From Verrucomicrobiales bacterium (GTDB taxonomy: Bacteria > Verrucomicrobiota > Verrucomicrobiia > Verrucomicrobiales > DEV007), in assembly GCA_002698785.1 (NCBI GenBank), contig PAAG01000047.1:62001-126000 (forward strand): a stretch of 64,000 nt of DNA. Direction: 5' to 3'. Shown in pieces: positions 8,253 through 16,247 of the stretch (position 1 is its first letter; each line of letters begins with the position of its first letter). A program made the position numbers and the translations under genes. The notes under the pieces are model-generated. The model did not search any database. It was not told the DNA's origin and saw only the letters and a list, made by a program, of their open reading frames with translations.

Positions 8253-8490
8253 GGGATTCCTCCGCATCCTTGGCGTTCTGGAAGATCCAGCGATAGGCCT
8301 CTTCGACCGCCGCGGTCAGCTTGGGAAGATCGTCACGTCCGAACGAATCGCTCGATTTCCACTGGTCGTCCTTTCGGTAGGAACGCTCCAGGGTAACGTT
8401 GTGAAATCCGGTCTCATTGCGCCAGATCGCGACACGGACATTGCCGTATCGAATCGAATGAACCGGTTTGTTCGTTGTAGATTGAGTCAT
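8245..8490 (-). CDS. small conserved mobile-element protein
   Basis: 81 aa. The core (HSIRYGNVRVAIWRNETG...YNVTLERSYR-like strands, then SFGRDDLPKLTAAVEEAYRWI) has the beta-strand then helix layout of a small protein common next to DUF2958 and primase genes on ICEs; its function is unknown. A strong ribosome site (AAAGGAGAATAAC) precedes the ATG. It is the first gene of a translationally coupled set (8490 to 7481) and lies just downstream of a long inverted repeat that may carry promoter or operator functions. Confidence 0.65.
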   Translation of the reverse strand: MTQSTTNKPVHSIRYGNVRVAIWRNETGFHNVTLERSYRKDDQWKSSDSFGRDDLPKLTAAVEEAYRWIFQNAKDAEESHE

Positions 8491-9042
8491 GTTATTCTCC
8501 TTTGGATTGGTTTCTCCCCGAAGGGATTGAGGAGCGACCGGCAGAGTACCTAGCCGTTTCGGTCAACGACAACACGGATCGGCGCGGGCAGGAGATTGAC
8601 CGAAACGGCAGCTCTGCCAGCATTCGAAAAGACATGAGGAAGGAGGAACCAGTCCCGAAGGGGAGAAGGGAGATTCAACAATCCGGCAAACGCCATGCGT
8701 ACCACGTGCCCCATTTTAGCATGCATCCCATTTTAAGTCAGACATGTCTTGACGCCAATTGATTCAAGCGGATCAGCAGAATTCTCCAACCCTGCCAACC
8801 AGAAGGCTTTCGACCACACTATGCACAAGCCACAACTATCACATAATTCATCTTTTACGCGTTCAATTTTCGCATACCACTATTATTTGCAAGTTATTTA
8901 CATTAAATGGCTTTTTTCATTGCATAAAAACAGGTTTTCACGGATCATTCTTACACAGGGCCTTTCTGGCATAGTGATCGGCCTATTATCAGAACCTGGA
9001 ATCCATGAGATTCTTTCACCATCTAACCCAATAGAATGCGTT
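8491..9042. other. non-coding stretch with a long inverted repeat
   Basis: Upstream region of the minus-strand small-gene cluster. It holds the inverted repeat at 8540-8618 and an AT-rich part (~8830-8960). A plus-strand frame is open from 8749, but only its last 75 codons look protein-like. Confidence 0.5.
8540..8618. repeat. long imperfect inverted repeat upstream of the plasmid-type cluster
   Basis: Arm CCGTTTCGGTCAA (8554-8566) is perfectly complementary to 8596-8608, with a further outer pair GGCAGAG (8540-8546) and CTCTGCC (8612-8618). No T-run follows, so it is not a classical terminator. It sits 50-130 bp upstream of the first gene of the minus-strand cluster. It could be an operator, a plasmid structural site or a small-element remnant. 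Confidence 0.6.
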
Positions 9043-9270
9043 ATGAAGCAGAAGACGAATACTACGGTGGCCAAAGGTCAGGTCTCACCGAAACGAACGG
9101 AGGATCAGTTCTTCTTCGTTCTTTACTTCATCAAACAGAAGAACGGAAGAAAAGTACCCGCTGAGATGTTGATAACGGAAAAAGAGCGCCTCGGGTTGAG
9201 GGACCTCATTGAAAGCCTTCACGGAACGAGTGCTGAAACTGAAGATGGATACTTCCTTATCTCTCTCTGA
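9043..9270 (+). CDS. small hypothetical protein
   Basis: 75 aa from the ATG at 9043 (MKQKTNTTVAKGQVSPKRTEDQFFFVLYF...). It is Lys-rich with a helix-like second half (AEMLITEKERLGLRDLIESLHG). The frame is open ~98 codons upstream, but that part is AT-rich with no protein character. No clear ribosome site. It ends by overlapping the convergent gene at 9257 by 14 bp. Family unknown. Confidence 0.4.
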   Translation: MKQKTNTTVAKGQVSPKRTEDQFFFVLYFIKQKNGRKVPAEMLITEKERLGLRDLIESLHGTSAETEDGYFLISL

Positions 9271-9856
9271 TGGGGACTGATACAGAAAAATTCGGCGACA
9301 TCTCCTGCCCTATCCGATCAAAGCTGGTGAGAAAATCCACCAGCTTTTTTTGTACCTCGCTAGGAAGAATCGAACCTTCATCTGTGATTTTCACAACTGG
9401 ATACGGGCGGTCAGGAACGCTTACACCGTGCAATCGGATAAAGTTGCCTCGTAGAACCAGATTCCTCTCTGAAACGATGAAACTATAGCCCAATTCGTTA
9501 CCCACCTCATCTCTGTCAGTGAAGTCGATCACCTCAACAAACCAATAATCGTCAGGCTGAAATTTTCCTTCCGAAATATAAATCCGAAGCGTTTGTCTGA
9601 TCTCACCAGCCTCCTTAATGGCGTAGTTCGAAACCGGCCCGTAATCAGGCACGGGCAAGGCCAAGGCAAACAGCCGTTCCAGCAAATATCCCGTTCTCTC
9701 GACCAAATCATCAGGCATTCGAAAACGCGGCGAAAGGACCGTGTTTCCGGATACCTCACAGTGACCCATTCCCCAATCCTGACTGGAACCGCCAAGCCCA
9801 TCGGTTTCAGCTTGACCGGATCGGAAAAAATTTAGCCATCTTAACAATCTTGGCAT
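9257..9856 (-). CDS. hypothetical protein
   Basis: 199 aa with no signal peptide or clear membrane segment. Mixed alpha/beta composition with many acidic residues (DDYWFVEVIDFTDRDEVGNELGYSFIV) and a helical C-terminal part (VQKKLVDFLTSFDRIGQ). It is followed on the same strand, 25 bp on, by the 361-aa gene at 9881-10966, but that gene lies upstream in transcription. I recognise no family. It lies between the plasmid-type cluster and the ABC operon. Confidence 0.6.
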   Translation of the reverse strand: MPRLLRWLNFFRSGQAETDGLGGSSQDWGMGHCEVSGNTVLSPRFRMPDDLVERTGYLLERLFALALPVPDYGPVSNYAIKEAGEIRQTLRIYISEGKFQPDDYWFVEVIDFTDRDEVGNELGYSFIVSERNLVLRGNFIRLHGVSVPDRPYPVVKITDEGSILPSEVQKKLVDFLTSFDRIGQEMSPNFSVSVPIRER

Positions 9857-9880
9857 CGGAAGTCAATAGTTATGTGTTTG

Positions 9881-10966
9881 TCAGGATTCTGGCCTTCCAT
9901 CCATATTCTCCAATTCACTGGAGATCGTCTTGCTCCAAATTTGCTTGAACCTTTCAATCCGATCTTCATGGGGGGCTGTTTTGACTCGCTCCCGCGTAAA
10001 TCGAGTCAGTTTCGCGAGATTTGCGTCCATCGATCCGAGCTTGTCGTGTCCGAGAGATTCAAATTTCGGGTGGAAAATCACTTTATCCAAAACGGGGGGA
10101 ATCGACTTGTTGTAGTCCACACCATTCAGCACGGCAATGTGCGTGGCAAACTCTATCTTGATCGAACCGTCTCCTACGCCACCTACCTGTTCGATGATCG
10201 TAACCGCCAAATTCGCCACTCGCATCAGCAATCTCATGTCGGTTGTCTGAAGGGTAAGAGGAATATCGAGAATTTTGCGAAAACTACCGTCAGGATTTCG
10301 CTCCAAATCGCCATCTTCCGATTCCACCAACTTGGGAATGGCCGGAACGGAAAAGCCGAGGTTGCACAAGAGTTCCAGCAACAACGGATGGGTATCGTCC
10401 CGCAAAGTCAGATGCATCTCCCCTCTTCGGAACCTGTCACGCTTCCCATTTTTCAAGGGATCCAAACGCCGTAGCTCCACAAGTGCGGGAAGAGTCCGCG
10501 CCTGGCCTTTTTCGATGGCAGAACAATAAGTTGGGAATTGGCCTTCGCCATCGGATCGGGGCGCCACCCTTTCAAAGGCCTCGTAATTGAGCGGCTTCGC
10601 AGGCAAAGGCTCATCCAAAACGATGAGCTCTCCTTCGACATAGCAACGAGCTTCACTTTTCTCGACAATACCAACCGCTTTCATCCATTGCTCCCTATAT
10701 CTCGGTGCATTTGACGTTACGAACGTCATATGTTGAACCGGTGCAAAATGCCCGAAAGGTTTATTCGGATCGCCATCCTTACCATAAAAATGCCATTCCG
10801 GGTCGAACAGATCGTATGTGAAGCCTGCGTCAAGGAGCGCTTTCGTTGCTCCCTCAGGTAGAACTTCCTGAGAATCAACATGAATATGAAAAGCAGCAGT
10901 TTCATTTTCCCGTTTTTCATCCGGGCGGATCTTAATGTAGTGGCGGAGCAATTCTTCTTGTTTCAT
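9881..10966 (-). CDS. hypothetical protein, divergent from the ABC operon
   Basis: 361 aa from the ATG at 10966 (MKQEELLRHYIKIRPDEK); an alternative start lies 11 codons upstream. No signal peptide. Notable stretches are TAAFHIHVDSQEV, FYGKDGDPNKPFGHFAPVQHMTF and GEMHLTLRDD; the H-x-H and H-L-T patterns are suggestive but not diagnostic. The last ~100 residues are basic and helical. It is transcribed away from the ABC transporter operon with a 96-bp shared upstream region, so the two may be co-regulated. No family recognised. Confidence 0.6.
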   Translation of the reverse strand: MKQEELLRHYIKIRPDEKRENETAAFHIHVDSQEVLPEGATKALLDAGFTYDLFDPEWHFYGKDGDPNKPFGHFAPVQHMTFVTSNAPRYREQWMKAVGIVEKSEARCYVEGELIVLDEPLPAKPLNYEAFERVAPRSDGEGQFPTYCSAIEKGQARTLPALVELRRLDPLKNGKRDRFRRGEMHLTLRDDTHPLLLELLCNLGFSVPAIPKLVESEDGDLERNPDGSFRKILDIPLTLQTTDMRLLMRVANLAVTIIEQVGGVGDGSIKIEFATHIAVLNGVDYNKSIPPVLDKVIFHPKFESLGHDKLGSMDANLAKLTRFTRERVKTAPHEDRIERFKQIWSKTISSELENMDGRPES

Positions 10967-11062
10967 GCTAAAATTTCGTATTACATTACAAAACCGCAAG
11001 AAAAACGCAATTAACTCGCATTAAATGTATTTCAATTTCCTATTTTTGTCGTATTTTTTCGC
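10967..11062. promoter_or_regulatory. shared divergent promoter region with repeated CGCA-TTAA motifs
   Basis: An AT-rich 96-bp gap between divergent starts. CGCAATTAA (11006-11014) and CGCATTAAA (11017-11025) repeat with 11-bp (one helical turn) spacing, and two TCGTATT motifs occur at ~10976 and ~11049. Candidate operators for the XRE regulator encoded at the end of the operon. No Shine-Dalgarno precedes the ATG at 11063, so the mRNA may be leaderless or weakly translated. Confidence 0.4.
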
Positions 11063-12067
11063 ATGAAGAGGTTTTTAATTCCTGTAATTCTGGCTGTTTT
11101 GGCCATTGGAATTGGATGGCATTTTGTCCGCAAACGCGAAAATACGGTTCCGGAAGTATCGCTCAGAAACCCGATCCCCCCGATTACAACCGGTCAAACT
11201 CCACTTTTCGTAGCACGTGACAAAGGTTTTTTTGAAGAACTTGGGCTGTCTGTAAAGCTGGAGCAAGGCGGTGCCGAAGTGAATCCTGTGAAGATGGTGG
11301 CCGCGGGAAAGAACACCTTCGGTATAGTTGGAGGACCGGAAATCCTCTTGGTAGCCAAGGGACAAGGTATTCCGGTCAAGGCCATCGCAATCCTCCACAG
11401 GAACGCCAACTTTCCGTGCTTTGTCACTTTAGAGCCCTCGGGAATCACTGAAATATCTCAGTTGCAGGACAAAAAAGTCGCGTTTTTCCCGGGCCACATC
11501 ACTACCGACGTGCTAAAACCGCTCTTAAAGAAGGAAGGGGTTAAGATCAATGAGAGCAGTATGGGCCTCGATTACACCCAGTTAATCACCAGCAAAATCG
11601 ACGCTCAGTGGGCGTTCACGGTACGCGCCGCGATCCAACTTCCGCTGGAAGGCCACCCCGTGAATGTGATTCGCGCATCCGATTACGGTGTCATCACTCA
11701 TGGTTACACGATTTTCGCTCTGGAAGAAACGATTGAAAGCCGGCCCGAGATTTGCGAAAAAATTCTTAGGGGTATCTTCCAAGGCATCGATACCACTTTG
11801 GAACACCCGGAGGAAGCCGAGTCGATTCTGCTGAGTGCAAATCCCACTCTGGCTGACGATCTCGAATTTGTCCGGAAGAGCGAGTCTATGTTTAATGCGG
11901 TAATCAGCAATTCCGAGGAGTTTCCGAAAGGATACATGGATTCCGGAATGTTCGAGAGCGCGTACAAATACTTAAAAGAGGAAGGGGCAATTGAAAACGA
12001 CTTCCCGGTTAAAGAGGCATTCACGACCCAATTCCTTGAGAAAATCCATGGCCGAAAATTCGAATAG
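11063..12067 (+). CDS. ABC transporter substrate-binding protein (SsuA/TauA/NMT1-like)
   Basis: 334 aa. N-terminal hydrophobic segment (residues 4-21) with no lipobox Cys, so secreted or membrane-anchored in the periplasm. The NMT1/SsuA pattern is clear: TTGQTPLFVARDKGFFEELGL, EQGGAEVNPVKMVAAGK, GIVGGPEILLVAKGQG, LQDKKVAFFPG, and a C-terminal helix set with a FTTQFLEKI end. The family binds small organic ligands such as sulfonates, nitrate, HMP-type thiamine precursors or flavins; the ligand here cannot be read from sequence. First gene of a four-gene overlapping operon. Confidence 0.9.
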   Translation: MKRFLIPVILAVLAIGIGWHFVRKRENTVPEVSLRNPIPPITTGQTPLFVARDKGFFEELGLSVKLEQGGAEVNPVKMVAAGKNTFGIVGGPEILLVAKGQGIPVKAIAILHRNANFPCFVTLEPSGITEISQLQDKKVAFFPGHITTDVLKPLLKKEGVKINESSMGLDYTQLITSKIDAQWAFTVRAAIQLPLEGHPVNVIRASDYGVITHGYTIFALEETIESRPEICEKILRGIFQGIDTTLEHPEEAESILLSANPTLADDLEFVRKSESMFNAVISNSEEFPKGYMDSGMFESAYKYLKEEGAIENDFPVKEAFTTQFLEKIHGRKFE

Positions 12068-12806
12068 CGAATCTCTCACGGTTCGCGATCTTTCCTTTTC
12101 GTTCGGGAAGAAGTTGAAAGTTCTAACAAACCTTAGCTTCTCACTGAATCAAGAAGAGGTTCTGGCATTGGTCGGTCCCAGTGGATGCGGAAAAACCACT
12201 ATCGCCCGATTAATAGGTGGCTTTCTCTCCCCGGCATCCGGTGAAATTAGAATTAACGGTACGAGTGCCGAGAAAGAGGAACTAAAGGGGACAGTGGCAT
12301 TGTTTTCTCAAGCCCCCACTTTGCTCCCGTGGAGGACCATGGAAGGCAACATTCGATTGCCTTTGGAGTTTGAAAAAGTTGATAGAAGCGGGGCTAGTAT
12401 CGACGAGGCTGTTGAAACGGTCGGATTGATGGGATTTGAAAAGTCATATCCCGACCAACTTTCCGGAGGGATGAAACAGCGGGCCGTGTTTGCGAGACTG
12501 ATCGTGGCCGAGCACAAACTCGTGCTTCTGGACGAACCGTTTTCCTCACTGGACGATTTCAGCAGGCAGGAAATGGGACAGCTTTTTATTGAGATTCAGC
12601 GTTCCCGGAAATTTGCCGCTGTAATTGTCACCCATTCGATCGAGGAAGCAGTTTTCCTTGCCAATAAAGTGGTCGTGCTTTCCGCAAGGCCGGGACAAGT
12701 CGTGTCCGAACATCGGATAAGCTTCGAGGGTCCCAGGACGCGAGAATTGTTGAAAAAACAGGAGTTCTTCAACGAAGTCCAAAAAATCAGATCCTTGTTG
12801 CCGTGA
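12048..12806 (+). CDS. ABC transporter ATP-binding protein (SsuB/TauB-like)
   Basis: 252 aa from the ATG at 12048, which lies 20 bp inside the end of the binding-protein gene. Walker A GPSGCGKTT (43-51), Q-loop Q88 followed by PTLLPWRTMEGNI (typical of nitrate/sulfonate-type ATPases), signature LSGGMKQR (138-145), Walker B LVLLDEP (158-164) and switch His in VTHSIEEA. Complete and apparently active. It energises import with the permease, and its stop overlaps the permease start by 4 bp (GTGA). Confidence 0.93.
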   Translation: MAENSNSESLTVRDLSFSFGKKLKVLTNLSFSLNQEEVLALVGPSGCGKTTIARLIGGFLSPASGEIRINGTSAEKEELKGTVALFSQAPTLLPWRTMEGNIRLPLEFEKVDRSGASIDEAVETVGLMGFEKSYPDQLSGGMKQRAVFARLIVAEHKLVLLDEPFSSLDDFSRQEMGQLFIEIQRSRKFAAVIVTHSIEEAVFLANKVVVLSARPGQVVSEHRISFEGPRTRELLKKQEFFNEVQKIRSLLP

Positions 12807-13543
12807 GAAAACTCGTGCCAATTCTTGTAGGGTTCGCTGTGTGTGCCGGAATTTGGGAGGCAGTTCGAGTTGGGTTGAAACTTCCCGAGGTAGTCTCGCC
12901 GAGCCTCGTTTCGATTGCCGGCGCACTCGGAGATAAAGCGGGTTATCTCTTCCTCGAACTCCTGTTCACGATTGGCGAGTCACTGGCAGGTTTCCTGATC
13001 GGATCGACCCTGGGCTGTTTCGTCGCTTTCCTCTTTATCCTTTCCACGTTCTTCCGGCAAGCCGCCTACCCCATTGCGCTCATGATCAAAGCCACACCTC
13101 TAATCGCGATGGCTCCGGTTGTGATTTTGTGGTTCGGAAGCGGTCTCTTGAGCAAGGTCGTAATGTCGTCGATATTGTGTTTCTTTCCCGTCCTGGTCGC
13201 TTGTTTTGACGGATTGCGAAGCACCAATCAAAGCGTGGTCGAACTTCTCGATATGTATGGCGCGACCAAATCTCAGATATTCTGGAAAGCACGTATCCCC
13301 TCGGCTCTGCCTTCGCTGTTTTCAGGCCTGAAAGTTGCTTTACCGATGGCCTTGGTCGGTGCAGTCATCGGCGAATATTTGAGTGCAACACGAGGGATAG
13401 GATATGTCATCGCAAACTCAAGTTACCACTTGAAGACCCCCCTGATGTATGGCGCCCTGTTTCTGGTCTCAGCCACCGGCCTTATCCTCTTTCTTGCCCT
13501 GATACTTATGGAAAAGAAAATCGCATTCTGGAAAGATAAATGA
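12803..13543 (+). CDS. ABC transporter permease (SsuC/TauC-like)
   Basis: 246 aa with a GTG start overlapping the ATPase stop. About six hydrophobic segments, and the cytoplasmic EAA loop is visible as ELLDMYGATKSQIFWKARIPSALPSLFSG (starts near residue 152). Family length and layout are normal. Its stop overlaps the start of the XRE gene (ATGA), so all four proteins are made from one coupled mRNA. Confidence 0.92.
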   Translation: MRKLVPILVGFAVCAGIWEAVRVGLKLPEVVSPSLVSIAGALGDKAGYLFLELLFTIGESLAGFLIGSTLGCFVAFLFILSTFFRQAAYPIALMIKATPLIAMAPVVILWFGSGLLSKVVMSSILCFFPVLVACFDGLRSTNQSVVELLDMYGATKSQIFWKARIPSALPSLFSGLKVALPMALVGAVIGEYLSATRGIGYVIANSSYHLKTPLMYGALFLVSATGLILFLALILMEKKIAFWKDK

Positions 13544-14538
13544 ATTTCTCACAGCTACTTCAACAGAACCGTAAAAAGCACAAACTCTCTCAACAGGAAC
13601 TGGCAGAAAGAATCAACGAACACTTGTCGTTATCCGGCAAACACACACTCACCCAAGCCTCGATTAGTGCATGGGAGTTGGGGCGGCAAGTACCCTCCCG
13701 AACTAGAGAAAATATTGTCCTGGCTATCGCCGATGTCCTAGAAATCGATCGAAATCGAATTCTTGACGTATGGATCAAGGGAAAAAAGACGCCCGCTCTC
13801 CCGGACGACCAATACATCAAAAACCTGCAACGATGGATTAAGCGGGCAATCAGCGAATGTGCCGACAAGGAGAATACCTCCCCCTCCATCTGGTTGATTT
13901 CACCACAGGAACTCCCCGCTCTTGCGGAATCGTCGAAAGGAAAGTTCGAAGAACTTTGGCGGCCAAACCTGGCTTCCGGAGTTATTTATAACTTATTGTG
14001 GGTGGTGGATGAAGACCTCGCGTCAGGAAATTTCAAGGAATTATACGACTATTTGTCCACGATAGACAAAGACCTGAAGTTCAAGCATCCAAACGCACAT
14101 CTGAGAAACTACCTTCTCAATCCGACCGGGAAAGTACCGGCAAGTATTTCCGAACCTTTATTGTATGCGTTTCGAGGGTTCCGAGATAAGTGGGAAGAAG
14201 CAGGCGACACCCACAACTTTCAAGTCGAATGGATCGAGCTTACCGAAAGCCATATGAATTCGGAAGGAACTATAGAACGATGGCGGGAAATCTTGAAACG
14301 AATCGGGGAACTTGAAATTTTCTTAAAGAGCAGGGTAGCTCTCTATCGATCTCCGGCCCCATCGTTTCCATCCGCTGCGACAGTAATGATTGCCGGTACA
14401 ATGTCTACTTGGGACGATGAAAATGTCAGTCACTGCTATCGCTGGTTGACCAGAGACGGGGTAAAGAAAATCGAAGGCTTGGTCAACATGTTCGAAGATT
14501 GGTGCTGCTGGAAGGTCATGAAAGCGGATGGTGAGTAA
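13540..14538 (+). CDS. XRE-family regulator with an unidentified C-terminal domain
   Basis: 332 aa. Residues ~3-65 are a Cro/CI-type helix-turn-helix (LLQQNRKKHKLSQQELAERI...TQASISAWELGRQVPSRT). The remaining ~260 residues are a Trp-rich alpha/beta region that I do not recognise (IWLISPQELPALAE, VIYNLLWVVDEDL and, at the end, WDDENVSHCYRWLTRDG). It starts inside the permease stop, so it is co-translated with the transporter. Inferred: a ligand- or flux-sensing regulator of its own operon, possibly binding 10967-11062. Confidence 0.8.
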   Translation: MNFSQLLQQNRKKHKLSQQELAERINEHLSLSGKHTLTQASISAWELGRQVPSRTRENIVLAIADVLEIDRNRILDVWIKGKKTPALPDDQYIKNLQRWIKRAISECADKENTSPSIWLISPQELPALAESSKGKFEELWRPNLASGVIYNLLWVVDEDLASGNFKELYDYLSTIDKDLKFKHPNAHLRNYLLNPTGKVPASISEPLLYAFRGFRDKWEEAGDTHNFQVEWIELTESHMNSEGTIERWREILKRIGELEIFLKSRVALYRSPAPSFPSAATVMIAGTMSTWDDENVSHCYRWLTRDGVKKIEGLVNMFEDWCCWKVMKADGE

Positions 14539-15308
14539 CCCGAATTCGGTAGAATCGGGATCAGCTCAAATCCACTTGCCATTTAAACACTATAGGGACG
14601 GCAACCAAGTTACCCGTGGTGGACCTAAGCAAACTCATCAAGACTGACTCGACACAAAAGCCCCTGAAACGCTACCAAAACTTCACTTGGGAACCCCCAA
14701 AAACATCCGTAGCCCTGCAATCCAGACCGATGGCGCAAGACCACGAAAAGAAGCTAAGAAAAAACATTGCGAGGGCCACATATGCTTAAGGAATCGGGAA
14801 TATTTCCGCAATATATTCGGTTTGGCAGAACACGGTTAGATCAAAGGAGAAAATAAGTAAATTCAGATCATGTTACACTCGAAAATGAAAACTAGTCTAT
14901 ATAAAACCGTCTTATGGCAGCGGGATCATGAAAGAGCTCCGAAGTTTTAACAAAATCCAAATCCATTAGGCTGAATCAGTCGATTTCCCGCAAAAAATTA
15001 AAAACTTCCCCCTTAAATGTTTCTTATTCAGCTTTTCTCGTACCTTTTATTCACCTGAGACTTCTTTAGAAAACGAAAACGCATCGCTCAAACCTATCCC
15101 CAAAGGTTCGATTTAACGACCTCCTCATTCGCAACTACGTGAACCCCAATCAATTACATAAATAGAAAAAGTTTAGAAATTCTTAAATTCTTTATTTTAA
15201 AAACTTCTTATTGATATTTACTAATTTTTAGCTACTGTTAATACTAGATTGCGATAAGAAATGCTACCTGCAAGTGTAGCTGAGTCGTAATCTTAAATAG
15301 CCGTATAA
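14539..15308. other. 770-bp non-coding, AT-rich stretch
   Basis: No open frame of any credible length on either strand. From ~14810 it becomes strongly AT-rich, especially 15160-15250 where T- and A-runs dominate just upstream of the small gene at 15309. It probably includes the promoter of the downstream three-gene cluster. I see no tRNA fold or terminator. Confidence 0.5.
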
Positions 15309-15764
15309 ATGGGTAACACTTTGGGAGAAGAAAATTACAGCAGAGAAAAACATCGCGCTCGAAGCAGTGAAGTATTGGAAGCACTCATTTCCGGCATCAC
15401 TACGCTCGAAGAGCATCTCTCTAAAGTTACGCCTACCACTCCTCCCGACCCTGGCTTCACCGTGTGTTTGCTAGCTCGACGTATCAGATCAAAGGCCCAT
15501 CACTATTGCGATCTGGAACCCGATGAGACACTACCCACGGATGCCTCGGAAAAAGCCATAGGCGCACTGCAAGACACGATTAGAATCTTGCAAGGGCAAT
15601 TTGAGGTCGCTAGAGATGTTGAAGTGCAGAACAATATTTCCCTGAGCATCCGAAGCATTCAAGACCACGTGACGTTCTTACGTGCTCTGACTGAAGGAGG
15701 ACGTGAGCGAGGAACTGACCTAATTGATCAGAAGCTTCTTGAATTGCAGTCCAACTTCCGTTAG
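15309..15764 (+). CDS. small helical hypothetical protein, first gene of the phosphoesterase cluster
   Basis: 151 aa, almost wholly helical and charged, with regular heptad-like Leu/Ile spacing (EVLEALISGITTLEEHLSKV, ALQDTIRILQGQFEVARDVEVQ). No signal peptide or catalytic motif. No Shine-Dalgarno before the ATG. A small hairpin and the next small gene follow on the same strand within 40 bp. Probably a coiled-coil adaptor; family unknown. Confidence 0.6.
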   Translation: MGNTLGEENYSREKHRARSSEVLEALISGITTLEEHLSKVTPTTPPDPGFTVCLLARRIRSKAHHYCDLEPDETLPTDASEKAIGALQDTIRILQGQFEVARDVEVQNNISLSIRSIQDHVTFLRALTEGGRERGTDLIDQKLLELQSNFR

Positions 15765-15773
15765 GTGAAGAAA

Positions 15774-15794
15774 ATGACACCCGCCGCGTGTCAT
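15774..15794. repeat. short hairpin between two small genes
   Basis: ATGACAC (15774-15780) and its complement GTGTCAT (15788-15794) enclose a 7-base GC-rich loop. No T-run follows, so it is more likely an mRNA processing or attenuation structure, or a chance dyad, than a terminator. Confidence 0.4.
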
Positions 15795-15801
15795 CCCCCC
15801 G

Positions 15802-16191
15802 ATGGAGAAGCCGGATGAAGACTTTCTGCTTTTGCGCGAAAACGTACTGTGCGCAATGGCAATCAGCATTTCAAGCAACGTTTGCGAATGTTTAGACAGC
15901 CATTGTACTGGCTACCTTGGTAAGAACCGTGAGATCGACATAGAAGGGGCAAAGCAAGCTCTCTCAGAGTTTGAATCTCGCCGTAGCGATATACTAATGT
16001 TTCTTTCGTGTTCTGACGCCGAATGGGTTCTCTCCAAAAGTGCAGAATACCTTCTCAAGAAAGGCGGTCTTATGCTCCAAATTCTAGTAGAAAATTGTGA
16101 AACCATGTGTCCTGAAGAGCTCTGTCTTGAATGGAGGAAAACTTCTGTCTTTTTTCATGAGTTCCGAAATATGCCTTTTTTCGAAAAGTAG
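15802..16191 (+). CDS. small Cys-containing hypothetical protein
   Basis: 129 aa. Helical, with seven Cys residues (for example NVCECLDSHCTGYLG and NCETMCPEELCLEW). The spacing does not form a recognised zinc-finger consensus, though metal binding is possible. No signal peptide, so probably cytoplasmic. It sits 37 bp after the preceding small gene and 56 bp before the phosphoesterase, consistent with one operon. Family unknown. Confidence 0.6.
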   Translation: MEKPDEDFLLLRENVLCAMAISISSNVCECLDSHCTGYLGKNREIDIEGAKQALSEFESRRSDILMFLSCSDAEWVLSKSAEYLLKKGGLMLQILVENCETMCPEELCLEWRKTSVFFHEFRNMPFFEK

Positions 16192-16247
16192 TTGCTAGAT
16201 GTATTTAGCATCGTAAAAAGCGGACTATACTTACCACCGCTCAAGCG

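Noticed and set aside
14539-15308. Possible tRNA or small RNA in the long gap
   Set aside because: No cloverleaf, CCA end or strong terminator could be found by eye.
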